DNA of 9,603 nucleotides from Deltaproteobacteria bacterium (GCA_011046295.1 DSAV01000233.1:1-9603), one strand, 5' to 3'; shown: positions 1 to 7,068, numbered from the stretch's first letter. Notes: a model not told the origin generated them from the letters alone. Numbers and translations: made by a program.

Positions 1-85
1 GCTGCTTTGCCTATTTGAAAGAGTTAGTCAGAGTGCATCGGGGCGCAAACAAAGGGCGCAAAAGAAAAATTATCCATGATATTTT

Positions 86-146
86 GCTAAAATAGTACCC
101 CGTTTTTTGGTATTATGCCTAATTTTCATATTTGAGATATTTTAGC
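86..146. repeat. Nested inverted repeat downstream of the response regulator gene
   Basis: GCTAAAATA at 86-94 is matched exactly by TATTTTAGC at 138-146. Inside it a second stem, ATAGTACC (92-99) with GGTATTAT (109-116, one G-T pair), encloses a T-rich loop; the two stems overlap by three bases, so they are alternatives in part. The element lies just after the stop of the minus-strand response regulator gene, where a transcript end would be expected. It lacks a clean GC stem followed by a T run on the minus strand, so it is not called a terminator. The rest of 1-152 shows no recognisable gene. Confidence 0.35.
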
Positions 147-152
147 CAGCGG

Positions 153-1538
153 TTATTCCTGCTCGAAGGAGATGCCATATTTTTCCAGTTTTCTCTCCAG
201 CGTAGGTCGTGACACTCCCAATATTTCGCAGATTTCGCCTTTGTTTTTTTTGTCGTTTTCTTTAAGTATTTTTCTGATGTAGCGTTCTTCGACATCATCG
301 AGCGTTAAAAGCTTGCCCGGCGCCGCGGGCGCGAATACTTCCGTCAGATCGTCTTTACGCTCTTTGCCCGCTTCGTCCTTGCCGAGTTCTGGGAAATCAT
401 TTTTTCCCAAAACCTGTCCCTGCGCGACCACACAGGCTCGCACGAGTAAATTTTCCAGCTCGCGAATGTTGCCCGGCCAATGATAATTCATGAATATTTC
501 CATCATCTCATCGGAGACACCGATTACTTTTTTATGCAAATCCAGATTAATCTTCGCCAGAAGATAGTCAATCAAGGGAGCAATGTCCTGGCGGCGTTCT
601 CTAAGCGGCGGAATGGTGATGGAGACGATGTTCAGGCGGTAATATAAATCGTCGCGGAACTTTCCTTCTTTGACCAGCGCCTTTAAATCCTTGTTGGTGG
701 CCGCCATAATCCGGGCATTAACTTTTACTTTATCCTTGCCCCCGACCCTGTCGAATTCCATTTCCTGCAAAACGCGCAGAAGTTTTGCCTGTAAATTAAC
801 CGACATTTCGCTTATTTCATCCAGAAATACCGTGCCGTAACGCGCCAGCTCAAACTTTCCTAATTTGCGGGCAATGGCGCCGGTGAAAGAACCTTTTTCA
901 TGACCGAAGAGCTCCGATTCCAGAAGCGTCTCCACAATCGCCGAACAATTAACGGCAATAAAAGGCTCGTCCGGCGAAGTATTGTGATGAATAACTTTGG
1001 CGATTAATTCTTTTCCCGTACCGCTTTCGCCCTGAATTAAAACCGTGGTACGGCTTTGTGAAACGATTCCGATGGTCTTGAATATTTCTCGCATTTTGTT
1101 TCCGGTACCGATGATATCGCCCACGCGGAAGCTGCGTGAAGGCTCCATCAAAAGACCGTCAATTTTTTTCTCCATTTCCAGAGATTTAATGGCTTTCTTA
1201 ATGGCAATATCCAGTTCATCCACATTCACCGGCTTATGAATATAATCGAAAGCGCCGCTTTTCATTGCAGTGATGGTTGTTTCCATGTCGTGAAAAGCAG
1301 TAATCATGATGACCTTGACGTTTTCGTTTTCTTCCTTGAGGTCATCCAGCACGGCGAAGCCATCGACATCCGGCAGGCGAATATCCAGTATCACGACATC
1401 GGGAGGATTCTGCACGTATTTATTCAGACCTTCCGTACCGGTTTGGGCGGTTTCCACCTGATAGCCTTCCTCGGCCAGATATAAATCCAGGGTTTCCCGT
1501 ATGGAAGCGTCATCATCAATTACCAGAATTTTTGACAT
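153..1538 (-). CDS. Sigma-54-dependent two-component response regulator, NtrC/AtoC family
   Basis: Cytoplasmic transcriptional activator of 461 residues with the full three-part NtrC layout. The receiver (about 1-120) has the acidic pocket DDD at 8-10, phospho-acceptor D52, T80 and K102. The AAA+ domain (about 137-375) has Walker A GESGTGKE at 170-177, the sigma-54 contact loop as GSFTGA at 216-221, Walker B TVFLDE ending at D240-E241, and the FRDDLYYRLN arginine-finger segment near 294-303. A Fis-type helix-turn-helix occupies about the last 40 residues (EICEILGVSRPTLERKLEKYG). Length and motif order are complete, so it should be phosphorylated, oligomerise, hydrolyse ATP and open sigma-54 promoter complexes. 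The gene starts 12 nt after the stop of the upstream histidine kinase, with AAGG about 10 nt before ATG, so the two are almost certainly cognate and co-transcribed. Its targets cannot be read from sequence; the sigma-54 promoter at 4783-4798 is the nearest candidate. Confidence 0.95.
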   Translation of the reverse strand: MSKILVIDDDASIRETLDLYLAEEGYQVETAQTGTEGLNKYVQNPPDVVILDIRLPDVDGFAVLDDLKEENENVKVIMITAFHDMETTITAMKSGAFDYIHKPVNVDELDIAIKKAIKSLEMEKKIDGLLMEPSRSFRVGDIIGTGNKMREIFKTIGIVSQSRTTVLIQGESGTGKELIAKVIHHNTSPDEPFIAVNCSAIVETLLESELFGHEKGSFTGAIARKLGKFELARYGTVFLDEISEMSVNLQAKLLRVLQEMEFDRVGGKDKVKVNARIMAATNKDLKALVKEGKFRDDLYYRLNIVSITIPPLRERRQDIAPLIDYLLAKINLDLHKKVIGVSDEMMEIFMNYHWPGNIRELENLLVRACVVAQGQVLGKNDFPELGKDEAGKERKDDLTEVFAPAAPGKLLTLDDVEERYIRKILKENDKKNKGEICEILGVSRPTLERKLEKYGISFEQE

Positions 1539-1550
1539 AGCAATGCAACC

Positions 1551-4118
1551 TTAACTTATATCTATCCCCTCTAACAAGGGCTCCTCTTTTCTTGCTGGCA
1601 ACATTATACTAACCTTTGCCCCTTCGTTTTTTTTACTTTGAATATCTATGGTTCCCTGATGTAGTTCAATAATTTTCTTCACCTGTGAAAGCCCCAAACC
1701 TGTACCATATTTTTTTGACGTAAAGAAGGGATTAAATATATGCGGCATGTCCGTTCCGTCAATACCGCCCCCGTTATCTTCAATTTCCACTACTACGGAT
1801 TTCTTGTCGCTTTGGTCATATTTCAACAAAACGGAAATACGGCCTTTGTCTTCCACCGCCTCTACAGCATTACGAATAACATTTAAAAATGCTTCGCCCA
1901 TCATTGACGCATCAACCTGCAACGGTGGTACTTTGCCGAATTTTGTTTGTAGATCAATTTGCTTATCCATGATTCCCTTTTCGGCCATGGCAATTGCATG
2001 CTCGAGAATTTTTTTCAGGTCGGCAGGCGCCTTCTGGGGCTGCATGGGCTTGGCAAAAACCAGGATATTATTGACCAGATTTTCCAGATGCTCCACTTCT
2101 TTTTCGGCGATTTTAAATCTTTTCAGTTCATTTCCAGCGGGCATTATCCTCTTTTCCAGTATCTGCAGGCTCATTTTAATCGAGGAAAGAGGATTGCGCA
2201 CTTCATGCGCGATGCCCGCGGATAACTGCCCCAACGCCGCCAGCTTTTCGCTTTCGTATAATTTCTTTTCCAGGTTTTTAAATTCAGTTATATCTCGCTG
2301 AACAATTATATAACGGTTTGTGCCAACGACAGGAGCAGTGCTGACAAGCAGGTTTACTCTTCTGCCGTCTTTTGCCGTTGCCTCCATTTCATACGGTGTA
2401 TAATTACCTTTTTTGGCATTTTCCCATCTGGACAATACAAAATCCCTGTCTTCAGGAGCCACAAATTCCAAAAAATGTACGCCCTTAAAATCGCGCGAAG
2501 ACGCGCCACCTCCCTTTTTTCTGCCGCGGCTGACATAGTTAACAATGCCGTTTTCATCCATTTCATAAATTTTATCCGGCAGGCTGTTAATTATAGACTG
2601 CAGATAATTATATAGCTCTTCAATTTCACGCCGCAGCTCAATGTTTTCCGTCAGCTCACTCTGCAGGATTTCGGCATACTCTCTCAAGCTTCTGCTTAAT
2701 TCTTCATCGCGTGAAACATCCTGCAAGGTTTCAATCGCGGCGATAATCTGCCCTTTTTCATCGTATATGGGGGCGGCCAAAAAATATAAATAGCGGTTTT
2801 GGCCACCTAAATTTTCAAAATAATCATTTGCCTCATAAGCCCCCAGAACTTTTCCCGATTTTTTGACCTTTTTCGCTCCGTAATACTGATTTAAACTTTC
2901 TATATCATTATCGATTATCAAATCTGCAATAACAGGTCTTTTAACGGAATAGAAAGGCATGTAGTGCTTATCGGTACCTATCATATCCTCCGCAAAATAC
3001 CCGGTAAGTTCCGTGCAGGCGCGGTTCCATAGAATCACCTTGTGTTCTTTATTAATAACAAAAGTTGGAATGGGCGAACCTTCGATGATGCCTTCAATGG
3101 TTTTCTTTTCATGCAGGAGCTTTTCCTCCCAATCTTCGCGCTCTTTGAACCTTTTCTCTTCTTCTTTAATTCGTACCCTTTTGCCCTCCCAAAAGGCGAA
3201 AGAAATACTGGCAATAACGATAACCAGTATGAGCAAGATGGCACTGAAAAGGGTGTAGGCAAACGTTTTGCGCACGGGCATGATGACGTTGCTGTAGGGA
3301 GACGCAATTAAAATAATCCATTTCGCGCTGCCAAGCTGCAAAGGATAGTAGGCAATAATGCTCCTTTGCTCTTTTTCCCCGTTTTTCATAACTAAAGCAT
3401 CAAAATAATTCCCCTGTCTTGAAGAAAAATCGACAGCGGATTCACTAACGTCTATAATTAATTCGTTGATGTTTTTTCCAATAAAAGCACCATTGGGATG
3501 AATAATAAAATTGCCTTTCTCATCAACCAGCCACAGGCTCCCCAATTTGTTACCATTCATTTGTTTTTCAAATTCTTCCACAAGCGGCTTTAAAACCAAA
3601 GATACGAACCAGGCTCCGGAAAATATGTTATCCCTGTGCCACGTGGGGTAACCGATAATAATGTTCCAGCCTTTTTCACCGGTCTTTCCATCAGGCGGCA
3701 CTACATCCTTCCAAACCAGGCTTGCATAATTTTCTTTCGTTTCCTTTAATGTGTTGAAATGTTCCACAACGTCCATACCGAGGGATGCGTGCGGCGGGTA
3801 AACGCGTCGTAACTGGCCTTTAGCATCAAAGAAGGCAACCATATCAATAGCATCCTCCCAACCGGAAAAAATAATCTTGAATTCATCATCAATTTTTCCG
3901 GATAACGCCTTATCCTGTGTGGAGAGGCGTGAAAGCAAAGTTAAATTTTTTTCTAATTGAGTGAAGATATCGGCTACTCTGGAAGCAGTGCTCTGCGCGT
4001 AGGCAAGCTGCTGACGGCTGAAAATTTCCACAACATCCTTTTCCCTGGCATGGTTGACGGTCAGGGCAAGCAACACAACCAAGACGATGACAGACAAACT
4101 TGCAAACCAAATGCGCAT
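1551..4118 (-). CDS. Membrane sensor histidine kinase, Cache-PAS-PAS-HisKA-HATPase
   Basis: Sensor kinase of 855 residues. Helix 1 (about 4-22) and helix 2 (about 286-309) flank a periplasmic Cache-type ligand domain (about 30-280) with the typical LVDEKGNFIIHPNG strand at 197-210. A charged linker follows, then PAS 1 (about 338-470) and PAS 2 (about 502-613). The HisKA domain has the phospho-accepting H638 in GIAHEVRNPLSS. The HATPase domain has an N box (NVIRNAVEA, N750), G1 (EDNGGGI, from 780) and G2 (GTGLGL, from 805). All catalytic motifs are present and there is no HAMP domain. The domain layout suggests sensing of a small organic ligand outside the membrane (Cache) plus a cytoplasmic cue (PAS); the ligand is unknown. 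The start is supported by AGGAG about 10 nt before ATG. It lies upstream of the response regulator gene by 12 nt and downstream of a small membrane protein gene by 115 nt. Confidence 0.94.
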   Translation of the reverse strand: MRIWFASLSVIVLVVLLALTVNHAREKDVVEIFSRQQLAYAQSTASRVADIFTQLEKNLTLLSRLSTQDKALSGKIDDEFKIIFSGWEDAIDMVAFFDAKGQLRRVYPPHASLGMDVVEHFNTLKETKENYASLVWKDVVPPDGKTGEKGWNIIIGYPTWHRDNIFSGAWFVSLVLKPLVEEFEKQMNGNKLGSLWLVDEKGNFIIHPNGAFIGKNINELIIDVSESAVDFSSRQGNYFDALVMKNGEKEQRSIIAYYPLQLGSAKWIILIASPYSNVIMPVRKTFAYTLFSAILLILVIVIASISFAFWEGKRVRIKEEEKRFKEREDWEEKLLHEKKTIEGIIEGSPIPTFVINKEHKVILWNRACTELTGYFAEDMIGTDKHYMPFYSVKRPVIADLIIDNDIESLNQYYGAKKVKKSGKVLGAYEANDYFENLGGQNRYLYFLAAPIYDEKGQIIAAIETLQDVSRDEELSRSLREYAEILQSELTENIELRREIEELYNYLQSIINSLPDKIYEMDENGIVNYVSRGRKKGGGASSRDFKGVHFLEFVAPEDRDFVLSRWENAKKGNYTPYEMEATAKDGRRVNLLVSTAPVVGTNRYIIVQRDITEFKNLEKKLYESEKLAALGQLSAGIAHEVRNPLSSIKMSLQILEKRIMPAGNELKRFKIAEKEVEHLENLVNNILVFAKPMQPQKAPADLKKILEHAIAMAEKGIMDKQIDLQTKFGKVPPLQVDASMMGEAFLNVIRNAVEAVEDKGRISVLLKYDQSDKKSVVVEIEDNGGGIDGTDMPHIFNPFFTSKKYGTGLGLSQVKKIIELHQGTIDIQSKKNEGAKVSIMLPARKEEPLLEGIDIS

Positions 4119-4153
4119 TGATACAATACTCCTGGAAAATCACATCCCGGTGT

Positions 4154-4172
4154 TCAGCAACTTATTTGCTGA
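4154..4172. repeat. Stem-loop between the small membrane protein gene and the kinase gene
   Basis: TCAGCAA (4154-4160) and TTGCTGA (4166-4172) form a perfect 7-bp stem around a 5-nt loop, about 36 nt upstream of the kinase start. No U run follows in the minus-strand transcript, so it does not look like an intrinsic terminator. It could be an mRNA processing or stability element within the operon, or a protein-binding site; which of these is not decidable here. Confidence 0.4.
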
Positions 4173-4233
4173 GCAAAAAATTAATATTATCTTCTGATTT
4201 CACAAACGGATGGAAAAAAAGATGCCGATAATA

Positions 4234-4413
4234 TCAACTATTTCCCTCCTCATCGCCTGCCCTTTGCGAACGCATCATGCCTATTAAGACATACACCAGC
4301 ACGGCTGCTGTAAGTGAAATAAGAAGCTTGGCCAGGCCGCTTTCAATGTTAAAAAGGTAAGAACAAATCAGCCAAGCTATCGGGTAAGTAACAGCGGTTA
4401 ATATTTCCTGCAT
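4234..4413 (-). CDS. Small two-helix membrane protein (59 aa), unknown function
   Basis: A short open frame of 59 residues, beginning MQEILTAVTYPIAWL and ending QRAGDEEGNS. Two hydrophobic segments are visible, about 4-22 and 27-47, separated by the short polar turn NIESGLAK, followed by a basic/acidic hydrophilic tail. AAGGA lies 6 nt before the ATG, a good ribosome binding site. It reads in the same direction as the kinase and response regulator genes, 115 nt upstream of the kinase, so it may be the first gene of their operon and a partner or modulator of the kinase. No family was recognised. Support comes from the ribosome site, the coherent membrane topology and the position; a chance frame cannot be excluded. 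Confidence 0.6.
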   Translation of the reverse strand: MQEILTAVTYPIAWLICSYLFNIESGLAKLLISLTAAVLVYVLIGMMRSQRAGDEEGNS

Positions 4414-4680
4414 GCCATTTCCTTATAAAACCGGGACATTTTTATTGATATTAACGGCCTAAAGGTAAAATTTCAATATAAAATAAGTAATTCAGGCCAC
4501 TTTCCGTTCTCATGCCAAATAATCCAAAAAAAGATACCTTTGTTATTATCGCCGAATTTGAATATTTCATCTTACTTGGTTTAACAAAAGTTTAAATTAA
4601 GAACAATAACTAATATCAATAAGCGCTTTGAAACAAAAATAGTCAAATGTTTATACATCATGCCTTATTAGCGGCGGCAG

Positions 4681-4739
4681 CGTTCGAAGTAAAATAATCT
4701 CAAATAATTAGAGGGTCGATATAAAAAATTTTCCGAACG
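4681..4739. promoter_or_regulatory. Possible activator-binding inverted repeat upstream of the sigma-54 promoter
   Basis: CGTTCG (4681-4686) and its exact reverse complement CGAACG (4734-4739) are 47 nt apart. Read on their own strands both are followed by A-rich sequence (CGTTCGAAGTAAAAT and CGTTCGGAAAAT). They lie about 45 and 100 bp upstream of the -24 element at 4783, the usual range for a sigma-54 activator enhancer. No binding-site consensus is known for this regulator, so the assignment is inference from position and symmetry only. Confidence 0.3.
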
Positions 4740-4782
4740 TTTTTTAAAAGTTTGCCATAATCATCATACCACCATCCAACAA

Positions 4783-4798
4783 TGGCATATATTATGCA
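4783..4798 (+). promoter_or_regulatory. Sigma-54 (-24/-12) promoter for the c subunit-Cache operon
   Basis: TGGCATATATTATGCA matches the consensus TGGCACRNNNNTTGCW at all but two defined positions (C to T in the -24 box, T to A in the -12 box). The essential GG and GC dinucleotides are at the correct spacing. Transcription would begin near 4810, leaving a leader of about 100 nt before the c subunit start at 4911. A sigma-54 activator gene lies less than 3.5 kb away on the opposite strand, which makes regulation by that protein plausible but unproven. Confidence 0.6.
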
Positions 4799-4910
4799 GT
4801 GATTGCCTGTCGGAACTCAATGAAATGTTTTCCTCTTTTAATGGCATCTGATTTATGTTATTTACAGCAACGCATTATTATTAACATTTAACAGCGAAAG
4901 GAGAAGAATA

Positions 4911-5285
4911 ATGTCGTATAAAACAAGAAAGAAAGTTACAATCGCTCTTACCACGGTAATGGTTTTACTGGCCACCGGCTCGCTTGCTGCCGCCGCGGAA
5001 ATAATACCGGCGGGCGAATCTTACACCAAGGCGATTTTTGCCGTTGGCGCTATGGTAGCGGCCGCTTTTTCCATCGGAGTCGGGGCAATCGGCGCAGCCA
5101 TCGGTATCGGATCTGCCGCCAACGCAGCGTGTAACGCTGTGGGAAGAAATCCCGGTGTACAGGGAAAAATCATGATGACGATGCTGGTCGGCATGGCGAT
5201 GGCAGAATCAATCGCCATCTATTGCCTGGTTGTCTCCCTTGTGCTTCTTTTTGCTAACCCTTACGTGAGTTATTTTTTGGGTTAA
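4911..5285 (+). CDS. atpE: F-type ATP synthase c subunit with signal-peptide-like N-terminal extension
   Basis: Proteolipid of the membrane c-ring that carries ions through F0. Of 124 residues, the first 29 look like a signal peptide: basic MSYKTRKK, a hydrophobic core, then LAAAAE. The c hairpin follows. Helix 1 has the glycine/alanine repeat GAIGAAIGIG (58-67), the polar loop is R79-N80-P81, and helix 2 carries the ion-binding carboxylate E99 in AESIAIY, ending in ANPY. The position equivalent to the Na+ ligand Q32 of Ilyobacter is I66, as in E. coli (I28), and the T67 equivalent is I101; S100 and Y104 match. The ligand set is therefore incomplete for sodium and proton coupling is more likely. 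AGGAG lies 7 nt before ATG. Family c subunits are usually about 70-90 residues, so the extension accounts for the excess. No subunit a or F1 gene is adjacent; the next gene, 49 nt downstream, is a Cache protein. A sigma-54 promoter lies upstream. Confidence 0.9.
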   Translation: MSYKTRKKVTIALTTVMVLLATGSLAAAAEIIPAGESYTKAIFAVGAMVAAAFSIGVGAIGAAIGIGSAANAACNAVGRNPGVQGKIMMTMLVGMAMAESIAIYCLVVSLVLLFANPYVSYFLG

Positions 5286-5334
5286 TTCGTAAATAAGTTG
5301 ACTGAAAAATTAACAAAGGTTAGGGGGAATTAGA

Positions 5335-6645
5335 ATGTCAGAAAATAAAAAAGATAAGCGGTTTTTTACCATAGGAGGCGTGTTCTTCCTGCTTATCGTA
5401 ATTCCCTTATCACTGATGGCGTTTTTAATTGCTAACGGCATGTTTAAACTGGGGGTTACCATAAAAGAAAGAACGGTTACTGTTCTTGATGAAAAAGCTC
5501 AGGAAGAAATAAAAGCTCGTGCCATCAATACTGCTAATGAGGTTGCCGGTTTCCTTACGCAAAGCAAGAAAGACTTGCTTGTCGCGACAATTATCCCATC
5601 TACAAAAGACGCGTATCGGAAATTTGTTCTGGAAAACAGGAAAACGCTCTGGATTAGAGATGGGAAAAAGATAAAACAGGTTTCCGTCCCCTTATACAAA
5701 GAGATGGTCCTTGTTGATAGAAACGGCAGGGAAATTATTAAAATTGCCGACGGGAAAATAGTGCCTGCGGATAAGCTGGTTAATGTAAGTATTCCTGCAA
5801 ATACAACTTATAAATCAGAAAATTATTTTGCCAGAACAAAAGCGCTCAATAAAGGCGAGGTATACGTTTCTCCGGTAACAGGCTGGTACGTAAACAGAAA
5901 GGCGTTTGAAGAAGGAGCCAGGTTTTCCGGCATCGTTCGTTTTGCCACTCCTTTATTTGATAAAGCCGGTTTTTCGGGGATTATTATGCTGGCGCTTGAT
6001 TACCGCCACCTGGCTCAATTTACCAATCAAATAATTCCCACACAATCGGAAAAAGTTTTCGAGGTTGACGCCTCTGCCGGAAACTATTCTTACATGGTTG
6101 ACCATCGCGGTTTTGTAATTGTGCACCCCAACTCCTACCACATTGCGGGTCTCAATCGGCGGGGGCAGCAAATTCCCGCTCTTACCGAAAAAAACGCTCA
6201 GGCCATGATTGACAAAGGAATAGAGGTGCTTAATCTCCGGCAACTCGCTTTCATGGATCCCAATCTGCCTGTTATCACAGAAGAAGCGGAAGCAGGCAAA
6301 CATGGAATAGTAAGATACAAATTTGCCGGACATGACAAACTTGTCGCCTACGCTCCGATTAATTTTTCCGCGGCAAACCTTCGTTTCCCCCCGGGTTTCG
6401 GCTGGGTCGGAATGGGTGTGGATGTGAACAAATTTAAAGAAACTGCCGCGGCGGTCTCTGAAAACATCGACAAGGAAGCGAAAGCCTGGACAGCGACGAT
6501 TATCTTTATTCTTATCCTCTCCATGATTATTCTCTTCCTCATTATGTGGCTGCTGGTGCGCGGTATCAGCCGTTCATTGATGGCGGAAATCCCGGAAGGA
6601 TCGGAAGGACCTTTGTCTTTCGATGATGACGACGACGAAGACTAA
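5335..6645 (+). CDS. Membrane-anchored Cache sensor-domain protein without output domain
   Basis: A 436-residue protein with helix 1 (about 12-35), a large extracytoplasmic double-Cache region (about 45-365) and helix 2 (about 386-408). The distal Cache strand YMVDHRGFVIVHPN (253-266) matches the equivalent strand of the nearby kinase (VDEKGNFIIHPN), a pattern typical of dCache domains. After helix 2 comes VRGISRSL, which resembles the start of a HAMP domain, but the protein then ends within 28 residues in the acidic tail FDDDDDED. No HAMP, kinase, methyl-accepting or GGDEF module follows, and the reading frame is closed by a stop and a strong terminator, so this is not a visible frameshift. 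It may bind a ligand and pass the signal through a partner. AGGGG about 8 nt before ATG supports the start. It is 49 nt after the c subunit gene, so the two are probably co-transcribed. Confidence 0.85.
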   Translation: MSENKKDKRFFTIGGVFFLLIVIPLSLMAFLIANGMFKLGVTIKERTVTVLDEKAQEEIKARAINTANEVAGFLTQSKKDLLVATIIPSTKDAYRKFVLENRKTLWIRDGKKIKQVSVPLYKEMVLVDRNGREIIKIADGKIVPADKLVNVSIPANTTYKSENYFARTKALNKGEVYVSPVTGWYVNRKAFEEGARFSGIVRFATPLFDKAGFSGIIMLALDYRHLAQFTNQIIPTQSEKVFEVDASAGNYSYMVDHRGFVIVHPNSYHIAGLNRRGQQIPALTEKNAQAMIDKGIEVLNLRQLAFMDPNLPVITEEAEAGKHGIVRYKFAGHDKLVAYAPINFSAANLRFPPGFGWVGMGVDVNKFKETAAAVSENIDKEAKAWTATIIFILILSMIILFLIMWLLVRGISRSLMAEIPEGSEGPLSFDDDDDED

Positions 6646-6670
6646 GAATAATTGATGTATGAATACCGAC

Positions 6671-6702
6671 AAAAAAGGCCGAATTTATTTTCGGCCTTTT
6701 TT
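6671..6702. terminator. Bidirectional intrinsic terminator between convergent genes
   Basis: GGCCGAA (6677-6683) pairs perfectly with TTCGGCC (6690-6696) around a 6-nt loop. The stem is flanked by six A (6671-6676) and six T (6697-6702), so a U run follows the hairpin whichever strand is read. It sits 25 nt after the stop of the Cache gene and 47 nt after the stop of the AtpI-like gene, which converge on it, and should end both transcripts. Confidence 0.92.
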
Positions 6703-6749
6703 ATTACCGGCTAAAAATTTAATAAGACTATTCAGGCCGGGAAGCTATA

Positions 6750-6992
6750 TTACACATCCTTTCTCTTTTTCCACGCTTCGTTATAAAGTTTCCATATGCA
6801 TAGAATAACAGCGAGAAAAAAAGAACCCAGCATGAAGTTAGGCGCTGTGCCTAAAAGTTCATCGATAAGGTAGCCGACATACAAAAATAAAAAAGACGAG
6901 ATAACAATCGCAAATCCCCAGGCCGACAACATCAATATGCCGCCTATTGTGATCAGCATGTCCTTTTTTTCTTTGTTTTTGTTTTCGGGCAA
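6750..6992 (-). CDS. AtpI/ATPase gene 1-like F0F1 assembly membrane protein
   Basis: An 80-residue protein with a lysine-rich N-terminus (PENKNKEKKD) and two transmembrane helices (about 13-40 and 52-70). Between them is the segment LYVGYLIDELLGTAPNFMLG, matching the family pattern of a glycine, then (I/L)D, then a T/S-x-P and a further glycine (G40, D44, P51, G56). Proteins of this family are usually encoded just before atpB/atpE and are thought to help c-ring assembly or Mg2+ handling; the exact role is debated. The proposed start is TTG at 6990-6992, with AAAGG 10 nt and GGAGG 15 nt before it. An in-frame ATG at 6957-6959 would remove the basic N-terminus and has a poorly spaced ribosome site. 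There is no atpB or atpE next to it on this strand; the c subunit gene is 1.5 kb away on the other strand. The family call rests on motif and topology. Confidence 0.72.
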   Translation of the reverse strand: MPENKNKEKKDMLITIGGILMLSAWGFAIVISSFLFLYVGYLIDELLGTAPNFMLGSFFLAVILCIWKLYNEAWKKRKDV

Positions 6993-7052
6993 GCTGTTTT
7001 TACCTTTCCTCCACCGCCTGTTACAGAATTATTCGCCTTCTTTATTGAAACT

Positions 7053-7068
7053 AACAATTAGTGTGCCA
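7053..7068 (-). promoter_or_regulatory. Weak sigma-54-like promoter upstream of the AtpI-like gene
   Basis: On the minus strand the sequence reads TGGCACACTAATTGTT: a perfect -24 box (TGGCAC) and correct spacing, but the -12 box is TTGT instead of TTGC, a change at an important base. Transcription would begin about 50 nt before the TTG start. The match is suggestive because the c subunit operon also has a sigma-54 site, but one such match per few kilobases of AT-rich DNA is not rare. Confidence 0.32.

Larger units (their letters stand above)
4414..4910. other. Divergent AT-rich intergenic regulatory region
   Basis: This 497-bp gene-free stretch separates the leftward two-component operon from the rightward c subunit-Cache operon. 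It is AT-rich with many short A/T runs and stops in all frames. It holds the sigma-54 promoter and the inverted CGTTCG/CGAACG pair described separately. No convincing sigma-70 or sigma-54 promoter was found for the leftward operon. Its length fits a sigma-54 enhancer region, where activator sites lie 50-200 bp upstream of the -24/-12 element. Confidence 0.6.

Noticed and set aside
3..95. A short open frame running in from the left edge on the plus strand, about 30 codons, that could be the end of a gene converging on the response regulator
   Set aside because: Too short to recognise; another plus frame is also open over most of the same stretch, so an open frame here is not informative.
153..1538. 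GSFTGA in place of GAFTGA in the sigma-54 contact loop
   Set aside because: The A to S variant is common among active members of the family; F and T, which contact sigma-54, are kept.
1747..2301. A 184-codon open frame on the plus strand
   Set aside because: It lies entirely antisense to the kinase domain of the histidine kinase gene, and its translation is rich in Ser/Phe/Arg with no recognisable domain.
4842..4857. A second TGGCAT in front of the c subunit gene as another sigma-54 site
   Set aside because: The -12 GC is absent at the required spacing.
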